Assembly: GCA_028023455.1 (NCBI GenBank)
Contig: JAQFVV010006255.1
Span: 4,090,001 to 4,154,000 of the forward strand
Reading direction: 5' to 3'
DNA from: Epiperipatus broadwayi
Lineage: Eukaryota; Onychophora; Udeonychophora; Euonychophora; Peripatidae
DNA length: 64,000 bases
Shown piece by piece: positions 1 to 11,675 of the stretch. Position 1 is the stretch's first letter; each line of letters begins with the position of its first letter. The notes beneath the pieces are model-generated. The model searched no databases. It was not told where the DNA came from and saw only the letters and a list, made by a program, of their open reading frames with translations. A program made the position numbers and the translations under genes.

Positions 1-763
1 TTCCTGAGCAATTTATCAAATGACTATTATTCTTAGATTTTCAATTCTCCTTGTTTAAATCCCCACTTTAATTATTTTACATTATAATTAATTTAATTTT
101 TACATGGATGTATTGCACGTGTGTATACCCTATTTATTCATATACAATTTTAATAGATTGAAGGTGTTCATATATATATATATGTTGTTCAATCTTTTCC
201 TGTTCATATATATATATATGTTGTTCAATCTTTTCCTTCCCTTCCATATTCACTTGTAGCCTATTTCCATAAATTCTATCTTTCATATTAGCAAATACAG
301 TATTAAAATAGTTATTATCATGAACTATAGATGTAAGTGAAATGTTATCTGAGTATATTTTTATTTATAATTTGTTGTATAAATAAATAAATAAATAGAT
401 TAGCTTTAGGCACTATTTCGCTTATTATTTCTAAATAATACATGGGCAATTTAAAAGTATTGCATTAAGTAATGTTATAGATGACTATTTATTAGTCTGC
501 ATTATAGTGACATGTCTATTCATGTTTAAAGAGGTTTATTTAAACTTCATTGTAACAATATTTCATACTCTGTAGTCAAGTTGCAATCTTTAAGTGTCCA
601 TATATATTCAATGGACCATTAGTAAGAATGGATTTCCATTCTTGCTATTAAAAAGGTGAGAAGGTTGCCTTGACAACAGTTAGAAATATTGATTACTATA
701 TTTACTGTGAATGTTTAGGTGGTGACTGGTTGGAACTTAATTAAATAAATAAATATATATATA
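1..763. other. A+T-rich intergenic DNA with a perfect 36-bp tandem duplication
   Basis: There is no coding signal here. Positions 166-201 and 202-237 are two identical, directly abutting 36-bp units, each made of a TA run followed by a short unique part (TGTTGTTCAATC...). The rest is low-complexity A+T-rich sequence. Confidence 0.7.
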
Positions 764-1310
764 TCAATAGATGGCGTTCTACCAAAAACACCGTCAAGCA
801 TAAGTTTGTTTACATAAACGTCAGAGCAAGCATTCACTATCTCTAACTTTAATTCCACTTTCAGATCATGATTTCAAGCTATTTGCTATTGTCAGTGAAA
901 GACAGGAATAAGAAACTAGATCTAAACACAAACTCTGAGCATTTATGAAACAGTTTCTATTCAGCTTGCAAGCGTGAATCGTTTAGACACGTAATGTCTT
1001 CAAACTCAGCATAGCAAGCCAGATAGCTATATGGGTCTGATATCAGTTCAGCATCACCACACAGTAGAAGCCTCTGCAATATATATATCATTGCAAAAAA
1101 GACCTCAAAGGTACATTTATGAAAAACAAAAAAAACAAGTTAAAAACTTGCTAACGCTTGTCTGAAAGTGGAATTAAAGTTAGAGATAGTGAATGCTTGC
1201 TCTGACATTTATGTAAATAAACTTACGCTTGATGGTGTTTTTGGTAGAATGCCATCTATTGACATAAATACAAGCGTTAGCAAGTTTTTAACTTGTTTTT
1301 TTGTTTTTCA
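764..1310. mobile_element. Foldback element with two interleaved inverted repeats
   Basis: Positions 764-864 and 1162-1262 are roughly 101-bp inverted copies of each other with only a few mismatches; the outer end reads TCAATAGATGGC and its mate GCCATCTATTGA. A second, shorter inverted pair lies at 1120-1160 and 1271-1310 (TTGCTAACGCTTG and CAAGCGTTAGCAA cores), so it straddles the right arm of the first pair. There is no transposase ORF; the 69-codon frame across the right arm is a chance ORF. The element is MITE- or foldback-like and non-autonomous. The superfamily is unknown because no clear target-site duplication is visible. Confidence 0.7.
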
Positions 1311-1375
1311 TATATATATATCAATATTTTGGCCAGATTACATTAGTCATCAACTGGGAAGGTGCTGTAAAAATT

Positions 1376-1945
1376 AATGTATAACAATAATGGCCGATCT
1401 ATTAATAGAATGTAAAAATAATAAATAGAAGAAATTATTTAAATTATTGAGTTTTTACAAAATTCTTCCAAATAGAAGATAGTTTGCATGTATCATCATA
1501 GTTGTTAATATAAAGTGGCCTTTTAAAGATCTATGGTTTCTCAAATCTGACATTATTGGAGAGAGTCACATCTGAGTAGTATTCTTAAGTTAGAAAAATT
1601 ATTTTAAATAGAAGATAGTTTGCATGTATCATTATTTTAAATAGAAGATCTATGGTTTCTCTGATCTGACATTGTTGGAAAGTATCATATCTGTATAGTA
1701 TTCTAGTGTTAGAAAAATCAACACTATGACCTATATCTATAGCATGACACGATAGTGCTGCTGCTGAGTGTTTCTTAACTGCATTAATATGTTCATCTCT
1801 TCTAGCATTGATGAGAGAATTGCTCATACCTATATTAAAACCTTTACAAATGCTAGATAAAATTTCATAAACTATGGGCTTCAAGAGGAATTGAGTCTTT
1901 AGGCTTATTATGTAATGGTGGTAAAAATAAAGCAATACACCGAGC
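1376..1945 (-). pseudogene. Penelope-like element, C-terminal GIY-YIG endonuclease fragment (minus copy)
   Basis: The minus-strand frame at 1585-1935 encodes a decayed PLE endonuclease end. Visible pieces are a GIY-like VYEI, an IGMSN segment at the YIG position, an INARRDEH segment, and the C-terminal block HAIDIGHSVDFSNTRIL followed by QIRETIDLL. This matches the usual PLE order (GIY, YIG, R..EH, gH.idf...il, R..EAi.i). The reverse-transcriptase part is missing, so the copy is truncated at its 5' side. It faces a second copy of the same segment at 1961-2540 head to head, and the 3' untranslated ends of the two also match. PLEs normally pair a reverse transcriptase with this nuclease; this copy is a relic. 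Confidence 0.72.
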
Positions 1946-1960
1946 CTTATTTCCTTAAAG

Positions 1961-2540
1961 ATTCAAAATAAAAAGCAAAAAGATTAACTATTATAGTGTT
2001 TCTTATATAAAAGCAACTGAAGACAATATTGGAAGTATTTTAAACCAGTACAATATAAAGATGGCACATATCAATTTTTAAAAGAAATTAATAGCAGTCT
2101 ATCCAAGCTAAAAACTCAATTCCTCTTGAAGTCCATGAAATTTATGAGAGATTTCATGTTGCATTTGTCAAGCTTCTTATACAGGTATGAGCAATTGTCA
2201 CATCAATGCTAGAAGAGGTGCAGTTAAGAAACAATCATCAACAGCAGCACTATTTCTCCATACTAACACTCATCAGCAGCACTATTTCTCCATATTATAT
2301 ATATATAGGTCATATTATTGATTTTTCTAGCATGAGAATATTATCCATATGTGACACTTTCCAACAATGTCAGATCAGAGAAGCCATTGATATCTTAAAA
2401 AAACCAGATTGTATTACCAAAAGTGATAATACATGCAAATTAACTTCTATTTGGAAGAATTTTTTAAAAACTCATTAATGTAAATAATTTCTTATATTTA
2501 TTATTTCTATTTTCTATTAATAGAATGCTCCTTGTTGTTA
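1961..2540 (+). pseudogene. Penelope-like element, C-terminal GIY-YIG endonuclease fragment (plus copy)
   Basis: This is the plus-strand homologue of the fragment at 1376-1945. In shifting frames it reads YEISCCIC, SYTGMSN and INARR near 2150-2215, then a 2206-2478 frame with GHIIDFSSMRIL and QIREAIDIL. Frameshifts and a small internal duplication (the CAGCAGCACTATTTCTCCAT segment occurs twice near 2240-2295) show it is dead. Upstream, 1990-2130 still resembles the PLE linker (an SILNQYNIK segment). Both copies share a GGAAGAATTTT...AAAACTCA 3' tail, so they come from the same family. Confidence 0.68.
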
Positions 2541-3811
2541 TATTCAATGTTTACACTGCTTCTGCAATTATTTTCGTAATATTTATTACCCAGTTAATAA
2601 CCAGTGTGACCTTTTATATAAATTAAACATTTATAATATAAATTCATAATTTATATGTGGATTTAATAAAACTGAATTTTCAACTATTAATTTGGGATAT
2701 AAATTATTATTTTCATCATCACATAAATACTTATTGACCAACCTAAAACCTGAGTGCAGTTGCAACTTTTCTATTTACTGTAATAAAAAATGAAATTTTA
2801 GCTTTGTAGTTTTTACAAATACCCACTACAAAAATTATGTAGTATATTGCTTATATAAATATTAAGTATTAAAATTCTTTCCAATTTTCAGCCTTCAATA
2901 ATTCTAAAAGTTATTTATTTACATTTAATGATTATAATTATTCTATGATGGCATTAAACTCTTTTTTAGCAATATTTTTTAAATGTTAAAATAAACACTG
3001 AAACATAAATATATAAAATACAAACAGTAACATAATAGTGTAATAATAAATTGAGATTTATTCAACAGCAACTACCTATAATAAATTTGTCATCACATCG
3101 CATTAGAATATAATCTGAAATAACTCACTCACCAGCAAAAACAAGATTAAACAAACTACCGTGATTTAAGATTTAATGACAATGAACTATTTGCACATGA
3201 AATAAAATCTTTTTTTTTTTAAATTTAATTAGTTGGTTAAGATTGTAATAAATAATTTTTTTACATTAAATGATTTCAATGAAGTCTAACATCTAAATAA
3301 TGTGTAAATATCTTTTGAATTAATCTTATTTTATAAAGAAGATATATAGCTTATCAGACATTACAGTACTGTATATATAAACATGGAAAAATATAGCCAT
3401 CCACACATCTTAATGCAGCTAAGCACATAAACACTATATCATATTTACTTGAAAATATAAAAAATTTAAATGCAAATTATACATAAATTCACGTATTAAA
3501 CAAAAGACTAGAAATTAAAAGAGCTTAATTGTCACACATTCCTATAAATAAATAAAATATGCATTACAATTCCCTCATTTAATAATCAATGATTTTTGAT
3601 AAATGTACAATAAGTAAAACATATAACAACGACTCCTGATATTATTTTTGGTATAGATGATTACCCAATAATAATTTTAAAAAATACTAGCTCCTAAAAT
3701 ATTAGTAGAAAAAAGAAAATAATTTTCTCAAAATTTTCTAATATAAAGTAGAATTTTTTTTTTCATAGAAGTGATACATAAGATTTTCAATATTATATAT
3801 AATAGTATAAA
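2541..3811. other. A+T-rich non-coding DNA
   Basis: I see no genes or convincing repeats here, only low-complexity A+T-rich sequence with homopolymer runs. Confidence 0.6.
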
Positions 3812-4185
3812 AAAAGTAACATACCTCGGTCGTGTGTTTTTTTATTGTGAATTTATGTGCTACCGTGAGCACCAGTTTAAAAAGCATAAGAAGTCAACTC
3901 ATACTTAAAGCTTGTTAGCTCACCATGCTGAGATTAGGGCTTTAACCTATTGTGTGCCTGGATTATAACTTAATAAATGAAATGTACAAACTTATTTATT
4001 CTGTAACAGGAGAGAGGAGGTGTGCACAATAGGTAATACCCTTATCTCAGCATAGTGAGCAAAGGTTGGTTTATATAATGTGCTTTAAGCATAAGTGGGC
4101 TGTTGATGCTTTTTAAACTAATGCTCATGGGCGAGTATGCATAAATTTGTTTTAAAAAATGCATGATCAGAGGTTTGTTACTTTC
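3812..4185. mobile_element. Palindromic MITE-like element
   Basis: Left arm 3812-3958 and right arm 4019-4185 are inverted copies (for example GCTCACCATGCTGAGATTAGG against the complement of CTTATCTCAGCATAGTGAGC). They are separated by about 60 bp of unrelated sequence. The outer ends read AAAGTAAC and GTTACTTT. No ORF is present, and no target-site duplication is clear beyond A+T-rich flanks. Confidence 0.72.
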
Positions 4186-4704
4186 TTTATATTACATATG
4201 TAGTCAGCACTATAAATAGAATATTTATTACAATAATACACAATTTTTAATTGCTTTTTTTATCATGAGAATTCATAATGTATAGCAAATCAATGATGAA
4301 CTGACAATTGTTATAGCTTTATATTTTTCTCTTTATAGATTAGTCTATTCAGTTTATAGTCGATCTTATTACCATACCATACATATAAATAATACATGAA
4401 GTCCTATTTTCGTTTGTTCTCTACTTTAAATTTATTTGAGTTTCATTTCAAATTTCTATCCCCTAAAACATTATGGAATTTTTAAAACAAGAACTACGTT
4501 AAAGCTGCAAAGTTTCTAAGAAATTTGGAATCAATGAGGCAAAGATAAATTTGTGGTAAAGACCATAAGAATAACTTTCAGAAGCATCATAAAATTACAG
4601 AAATTTTTTTTAGATAATAACATATCTTAACAAGGTTTTATATTAAATAAAGTAGAGAATAAACATTATTACTTTTAACATGCTTTTACTGAAAGGTTTT
4701 ATAT
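4186..4704. other. A+T-rich non-coding DNA
   Basis: No coding or repeat signal that I can support. Confidence 0.6.
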
Positions 4705-5206
4705 ATGTAAATAAAGAGATTTGAACTCAGGATTTTTCAATCTATTCATCCTCCACTCCATCTCAACAACCAATATACATGATAACACACATGCAAAAAA
4801 TATTTCTTGTAAAACCAACACTCATCAGTTGAGTTAGATTATAATCTCACACACATATATACAATCAGTTCTTGGTTTATATTAAGATAGTAATTCTTTA
4901 CACTTTAATGTACAGAGTTCCTCTTATCACTCTTCCAACTATTCAACTATGCATTTCATTGAAAAACCAATAATGGAATGCTCAAAGCCCTTATTGTTGG
5001 AAGAATTTCTTCTATCTTTTAATATAAATTGGGTGTTGACTGTATATATGTTTGGGTGATTATGATGTGGTCCAATTGATTGGTGCTGGTTCTGCATGAA
5101 ATATGTATATTGGATAACATGTATCTTCTTTGCATGTGTGTGGTCATGAGATAGAAAGGAGGATGAATAGTCTGAAAAACCTGAGTTCAAATCCCTCTAT
5201 TTACAT
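4705..5206. mobile_element. Large foldback element with tRNA-type B-box sequence at both outer ends
   Basis: Arms of about 165 bp (4705-4870 and 5035-5206) are inverted copies. The outer end of the right arm reads GAGTTCAAATCCCTC, which fits a pol III B box (GTTCRANNC); the left arm carries the complement. About 40 bp upstream of the right-arm B box is TGGTCATGAGATAG, a plausible weak A box, so each arm may be a tRNA-derived SINE. Related copies occur at 33357-33440, 34606-34757 and 38039-38211. A shared inner motif near ACC.GCAC.CATCAGTTGG recurs in several of them. Confidence 0.65.
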
Positions 5207-6880
5207 TATTATTTTAAATAAATGAAAAAAATAAAAATAAAAATTTCAATTAAATAAAATATGGGTATCTAAAAAATTAAGATATCTGTTGAATGACAAT
5301 TTTTTTTTTTTTTTTATACCTTCTTGAAATATAGGGTGTATCTTTTGGTAAATAGTGACTATGCCATTCACATATAACACTCTCAGAATAATTTAGCTGA
5401 GAAAAAAAAATTGAAGCATTTAACTTGTCATTAAATAAAAAAAACTGTACTTTTCTCATATAGTTAAAGTAAGAAAAACAATATTTCTGGTCCATTTCTT
5501 GGAAAGACATGACTTTTAGTTAGAGTGACAGATTCAATGTAATGGTTCTATTCAGTCATTGGTCTGATTTCTTTTTACTTTTCACAGCTCCATAAATATT
5601 TAGCTCTATCATTGTGTTAAAATTCATAAGACTTAAAATAATAATAATTTTATGATCAGCTATTCAAGCAGTCATATATTTGATCATCCAAGTGAAAGTT
5701 CCATTCAGTTAAGCAAAAAAAAAAAAGTGTTTTTTTGTTACTTTCTTCAGCTGAGTATTAACTCAGAAATCAATGCAGTAAACAGTAGAGTAATTTTTAA
5801 GATCTATTTATTAATTCATCAAAATAAAACATGAATTTTAATACGGAACCTGTAAGAAACTATTCCTGTCAATATACAAAAATAATCATAAATAGTTTAC
5901 TCAAAACATTCTTCAAATAATAAATTAGATTAAAAAATTAAAAATAATTTTTAGAAAGCAGAAATAATTTTAAATTGTTTATTTTTAAAAATGGATTTGT
6001 TTGTTGAAATTAACCCACTATCTTGCCACAAATGAGGTGTATTACAATTTATAAGCATTTTTCACTAAAAAAAAATGATACAATTTCTTTAAAACAAAAA
6101 AAAGTGTATTCAATAATTAAGAAAAAAAAGTATTTACTATTATTTTGGACATTTCTAATGCTCAGACATAAATACTGATTTGACATGTCAGCCATCACTA
6201 CCAAGCATACTCATGTTATGTCTTTTTTAGGGGATTCAAGGAAAAGCACATTCATTAATATGTGTTTCACTTTTAATAAAGTAATTTAAAATGTGAATAT
6301 ATAACAATGATCATAAAAAATGTATATTTATAATTATAAATAAAAACATTTTACCACATAATTTTATGCTCATTTCATTGTAAAACATCTGTTTTAACCA
6401 TTAATATATTATATCTTATGTATAGTAGTATCTATTGTTTTGCATTAGAAATAAAAAAATAAATAAATAAGTAAATAAAATAAAATTATAATATAGCCAC
6501 TGCTGTAATTCGTCAATCCTACCGAGTAAAGTAATTTGAACTCTTAAGCATGCACAAAATGAACTATTGATGTGCGTGTGTGTGAATGTGAGATAATTTA
6601 ACGATGTCACATATTATTTATGCTTTTCACCAGATATATGTTATAATGTGTTACTTTTAAAATGTGCATGTGTTAAATTAGATTTATCAAGATGTTTAAA
6701 TTTAGTCAATTAATGTTGGGTAATAAATTATCTTTAAACTTAATTAATGTTAATTAAAATAAAATGTCTTCAAACTTAAACTTTATTTGTCAGTCAATTC
6801 TTTTTACCAACCTTTTATTAATGCTTTCCACCACTAATTTTGTATAATTTTGTTATTGAAATTAAAATTAGACTGAGCTA
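5207..6880. other. A+T-rich non-coding DNA
   Basis: Low-complexity sequence with poly(A)/poly(T) runs. The short frames here have biased low-complexity translations and no recognisable domain. I see nothing to annotate. Confidence 0.55.
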
Positions 6881-7215
6881 GTTTTAGGGAATGTTTCGAG
6901 CACTGGATTATGAGCCTACTACCCGAATACGTTAGTCCTTAGACTAGCTGGTGCCCCGGGGTTTACCCCGAAACAAATAAAGTATTTGGATAGTAGGGGT
7001 TTGAATCTAGCAGCCGAGCTGGGCCATTGTTGATAGTTAAGGCTATCAATAAGATCTCCCATTTTGCTCGAACATGCCAGTTCGTTCACGTAACATTTAT
7101 AAGATTATAAATGTATTAGGAAGGAGTTTGAAACTGGCCAAAACTTATATATATGTATAAGTAAGTGGTTTCAGCGGTTCGATCCGGTACAATATATATA
7201 TATTGTAATGGGATA
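6881..7215 (+). repeat. GC-richer tRNA-like repeat, possible SINE
   Basis: This stretch stands out from its surroundings by base composition. It contains GAGCACTGGATTATGAGCC, which looks like a tRNA anticodon arm, and GGGGTTTGAATCTAGC, which fits a B box (GGTTYGAATCY). A second B-box-like GCGGTTCGATCCGG lies at about 7178-7191. The order (anticodon-like arm, then B box) suggests a tRNA-derived SINE on the plus strand, but no clean cloverleaf or poly(A) tail can be drawn. Confidence 0.4.
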
Positions 7216-8179
7216 AATAATTATAGATAATATAAAAACAATAGCTATGGCTTGGAAATGATAACTACTGCCCTCTCCCAGAGCACAAAATTATCATCCG
7301 GCCCCATGAATTGAGCAAGTCAAAAGCATTGTAATGGAATACATAAATAAAAACACAGAAATAAAGCATGGCATCAAAATTGTATAGATTTCAACCTGTA
7401 AATATTTCTAATTCAATAATGATGAGGATGAGCCCATGCAAGCTAGATATTTATTGTAAAACCTGGTGGATGCCACTGATTAATCCAGTTACAATGACCT
7501 TATGGCCTGTAATCAAGGAACATATATAAGATACGAATACTTTAAACCTTTATATTAGAATATTAAAATAAGGGTAACACAATGAATAGATTAACAAAGT
7601 CAAATGCAATACCTATTATTGACAGATCTTGCATTAATTTCAAAATAAAACAGAGAACTAAATAAATTTAGAAACCAAGGACACCATGATAAATGAACAT
7701 AATAATAATTTTATTATACAAAATATACATTATAATTAATGCCTGAAATAAGAATAATAAGTACAATGAATTAATAAATATAAACTCTTTATCTATTTTC
7801 AATAATAATTTTACAATTTTACCAAGAATATTTTTAAATATTTTAAATAATCAAATTGATGGAATATTAAAAATAGCACTTCAAAACCTTTTATTAGTAT
7901 TTATTCTTATATGATAATTGAAATAATATAACATATGTATCATTTATAATTTAGACTGTGCTTTTGAGTTGGATATTATATTTGTAAGAGTTGACAATAT
8001 TCAACTCTCCCTACATAATAAATATTAAAAATATATTTCTATTCTGCTTAAAGTTATGCCTCTTTAAAGTATATAAAAAGTTAATACTTATAATCATGTT
8101 TTGATTAAATGTTTTTATGTTTGTCATATTAATAAATATATTAAGTATTAAATAATATTTTTTATCACTAACATTTATT
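7216..8179. other. A+T-rich non-coding DNA
   Basis: Nothing recognisable; A+T-rich with scattered TA runs. Confidence 0.55.
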
Positions 8180-8330
8180 AAACACACCCAACCCTCCCTA
8201 TCCCCTCCCCCCCCAAAAAAAGAATGAGGAGGTGTAAATCCATCCCCATTCATCTCCTACCCACCCACCCCCCCCCTGTTTTGTGTTGGGGGTCGGCGGA
8301 AGGGGGGTTGGATGTGAGAGCACGCATGTG
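8180..8330. repeat. C-tract cluster with imperfect inverted arms
   Basis: Runs of 8-9 C occur on the plus strand (about 8202-8216 and 8266-8278), with G runs at 8287-8308. The left edge ACACCCAACCCTCC is roughly the inverse of the right edge GGGGTTGGATGTG. The cluster is surrounded by A+T-rich DNA. It could form G-quadruplex or i-motif structures or be a degenerate foldback. The frame at 8011-8253 across it is a low-complexity artefact. Confidence 0.5.
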
Positions 8331-8934
8331 ATGCTTAATAATTTATTAAACACAATTGTTATTAAGATTACTTTATAAAGAATGCATCAGGAAATGAATT
8401 TTTTAGATTAAAAAACAATAATATTAACCTTTTTTTTATTTGCCTTGGTTTCAGAATAAAAATTTCTAATTGTCCTTATATATTTGTTTCTTAAGACCCA
8501 ATAATAATTGAAAGTTTGCTAATCTTTCACATGCAGACTTTCAATTATTATTTCCAATTTATTAACAACATGCGATTTAGACAAATATTATTTAAGACCC
8601 AATAGTAATTCCTTAAAGCTGATGAAATAATAATGAAGTGGAATTTATGTTAATGAATATCCAACTTTGTTTTTTACAATATTTTTTTATCCTTTTTGCT
8701 TCCTTGTTGATCAAAATATTCTAACTTATGATATAAGGATTAATTTTGAAGTGAGAAATTTATATTACACAATACTTTAATCCATGTTAGATTTTTAATT
8801 TCGAAGACAGAGATGCTTTGTATAATTCCTATTTCATTAAGCCATTCTATTAATTCCAAAGAGATTTGTTGTATAATTTAATTATTTCATAATAATTCCT
8901 TCATAAATATAATTATTCAAAACAAACACTTTTT
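8331..8934. other. A+T-rich non-coding DNA with a small hairpin
   Basis: A short inverted repeat, AATAATTGAAAGT (about 8502-8514) against its complement at 8537-8550, forms a hairpin. Nothing else is visible. Confidence 0.5.
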
Positions 8935-9015
8935 AGCAAAACCCTTTATTTGTACATATATACATACACCTATGTTTCAAGTGACCTGTAGTCTTTTTCA
9001 GAGCTATGATATAAT
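8935..9015 (-). mobile_element. PLE-like terminal fragment with a hammerhead-like core
   Basis: On the minus strand this reads CTGAAAAAGACTACAGG followed by TCACTTGAAACATAGG. That resembles the PLE terminal signature, a hammerhead ribozyme core (CTGANGA, short stem II, GAAAC), but with a damaged catalytic block and a small insertion. The downstream minus-strand sequence carries AATAAAGGG. No coding part is attached. The call rests on resemblance to the family only. Confidence 0.35.
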
Positions 9016-10559
9016 GAACAAAATAAAATACATAACTATATAAATAATATCATAAAAATGTAAATAATAAAAAACTAAAAACAACATAAAATATATAAAA
9101 AACTTAATAAAACTAAAATAAATAATCAAACCCAAATAAAATAATCCAGTTAATATAAAATAAAATATACAATATGAATAGAAAATAAATATAAATTATA
9201 TATGTATATTCCTAACTGTTTACATATATATTCAAGAACAACTATTAATCCAAATATATTATTCATTTTTATTATTTTTAATAATCTCCTAATTATCTCT
9301 ATTCCTTATAAACATTCCGTCATCCAATTTTCTGGGAAATGTTATAGAAAATGAGGGGACGAACTCCTTCCTCTAACTTATTCATTTAGTAATCCATGTT
9401 TAATGATTTTTGATCACTAAAATATGTATTATTCAGTTCAATGTATTATTGTTACTCTATTTTTATCCAAAACCATGCTGTTTTACAAAGCAGACTATAA
9501 TTTATGTCTAGCTTTCTTACAAAATACAAAGAAAAAATACTTTTTTTATAAACTGTAATAATAAATAAATAATAATCTAAAATAACAAACATTTTTTTAT
9601 TATTTATTCTAGATGCTAACTAACAAAAATATTAATTCTATATAAATATTTTAATATTGATGTGCATACTTCTTAATATATAATTATTTATTTACTGTAA
9701 TATGTACACACATAGCCAACATGAAATACCATTCTCTATTAACTACACTTTAAATGATTTTTTTTAACAATAATAATATAGCTTTTGTTTTTATTTTTTA
9801 TTTTAAATACTTTTCAATTTTCATATAAACCTCGTAGTTTCAATATATATATGGAAAAGAGAAGCCAATTGTTTGTGTTATAACTAATTTCAAATTAGTA
9901 ACTTGAATTGAATAGTTTAATTTATTTTAATATTTAATCTTGGTTTGAATAATAAAATCTAGAACACATATCTTTGCTAGGTTCTATTTAATATTTCCTT
10001 TTATTTGATATCAATTTTAAAAAAATTACTTTAAATATAAATATAAACAATTAAGATTCAGAAAAATATTTTAAAAATATTGTAAATAAAATAATATAAT
10101 AAGGGTCAAAGTATAATTTTAGTTTGTAGATGAATTAGCATAAGATATACAATAATAATATAGCAATAAGTATTTTACACATTTGTCAGATACAGTGTGT
10201 GTGTGTGTGTGTGTGTGTGCACAATTATATAAAAAATTAATAAGAATTAAAATAAAAAGACATTACAGGAGTCATTTTAATTTCAATTAAAAGGACAAAT
10301 TTTCATACCAAATTATATGTTGCACTATTGCCATCAAGTAATATTTAATATTGAATGTCTTTAGAAAAATTCAAATTTTATTTTAACTTTCCAAATAATA
10401 GTTTATAGTTAGTTGCATGTTATTATTTATAACTGAATGTATTTAGAAAGTTTGAATAAAGTTTTGAATTTTTCTAAAAAAACATTCAGTATTTAATATT
10501 TGATGATGGGGAATAGTCCAATACATAATTACTACTAAAATGCCATCATCATAAACCTT
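9016..10559. other. A+T-rich non-coding DNA
   Basis: No genes. It contains a (GT)n microsatellite at 10195-10219 and long A+T-rich tracts. Confidence 0.6.
10195..10219 (+). repeat. (GT)n microsatellite
   Basis: About 12 uninterrupted GT units. Confidence 0.95.
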
Positions 10560-10830
10560 ATTGCCTTTTTATCAAAAGACTGAAGTCAAGTTGGGCTGGA
10601 CATATTGTTAGAAGAGATGATAATAGATGAACAATTGAAATTTTAAACTGAATTCCAAGAGATTGTAAAAGACCCAGAAAGAGACCACATGTGAGATGGA
10701 TGGATGAAATAAAAAAGTGTGCAGGGGTGATGTAGAGAAGAGAAGCTAAAGATAGGAAAAGATGGATTGAACTTGGAAAGACCTTCATCCTGCAGTGGAT
10801 TGATAATGGTTGATGATGATGATTGCCTGC
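10560..10830 (+). pseudogene. RTE-type LINE, 3' end of the reverse-transcriptase ORF plus TGATGATG tail
   Basis: The plus-strand translation, with a few stops, is SSWAGHIVRRDDNR, then EILN.IPRDCKRPRKRP, HVRWMDEIKKCAGV and RKRWIELGKTFI. This is the classic C-terminal signature of RTE-like LINEs (WAGHvaR..D.Rw, RgRP..RW.Dei....G, RdR..W). It ends with QWIDNG and a stop, followed at once by TGATGATGATGATT, the short-repeat tail type typical of the clade. The copy is heavily 5'-truncated and has at least three in-frame stops. The minus-strand frame at 10558-10788 is its shadow. A sister copy lies at 33936-34838 on the minus strand. Confidence 0.82.
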
Positions 10831-11675
10831 TCTGAGATTTAAATCATTGTATTAATAAGAACTAATGATATATGCTTTTATGTTTGTGAACATTATTCTA
10901 TAATAGCCATTATTTACAAGCTTTTGTTTATAGTTGAATATATTAGAAAATTTTTATATATTTTAGAATCAAAGCAAGAGATTCAAGTCCAAAGATAACT
11001 GTCTCTATTGATTATTAGTTTTATGAAGATATTATTTGTATTTCTATAATATGTTTAGCATGATTTATTCTGGAGAAATACTGGTAGATAAAACTTTATT
11101 TTGTGAAAATATGCAATGATGATGAATATAAATGTGACTAAATAAATGGATTATCATTCTAAGAGTCATTGACATGTGAAATTATATCTTATAAGAAATA
11201 AAGGTATTAGCTATTTATTTGTAGCAAAACAATACTTGAATATACTATATTTAACGTGGCTTATATATGTAACATTTATATATTCTAATCATATTGAAAC
11301 TTTAGAAATTTTTCTGTGAAGTTCAAATGCAACAATTATGTTGCATGGTATCTTTCTACATGTGCTTGTGAAAAATACATTAAAACACAATTTAAAATGA
11401 AATATAAATTTTAAAGTTATACTTCAATAAGGATTTATTTAGGCTAATAAAAAATACTATTTAAATTTGAATCTCATTAAATCAATATACAGATAATTGG
11501 ATTAAATACAGATGAAATACATTGAATAAATAAGAGATAATTAAAATGTTTCATTGTACACATATATAAAATGTCAACTAATAGAGTGAATATTTCTGGA
11601 GAATTGAAGTAAAGATCTGTATATACTATAAATTATTTGATTATAATTTATAATCATTTTGTTTATTGTTTTTTA
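10831..11675. other. A+T-rich non-coding DNA
   Basis: No coding or repeat signal that I can support. Confidence 0.55.
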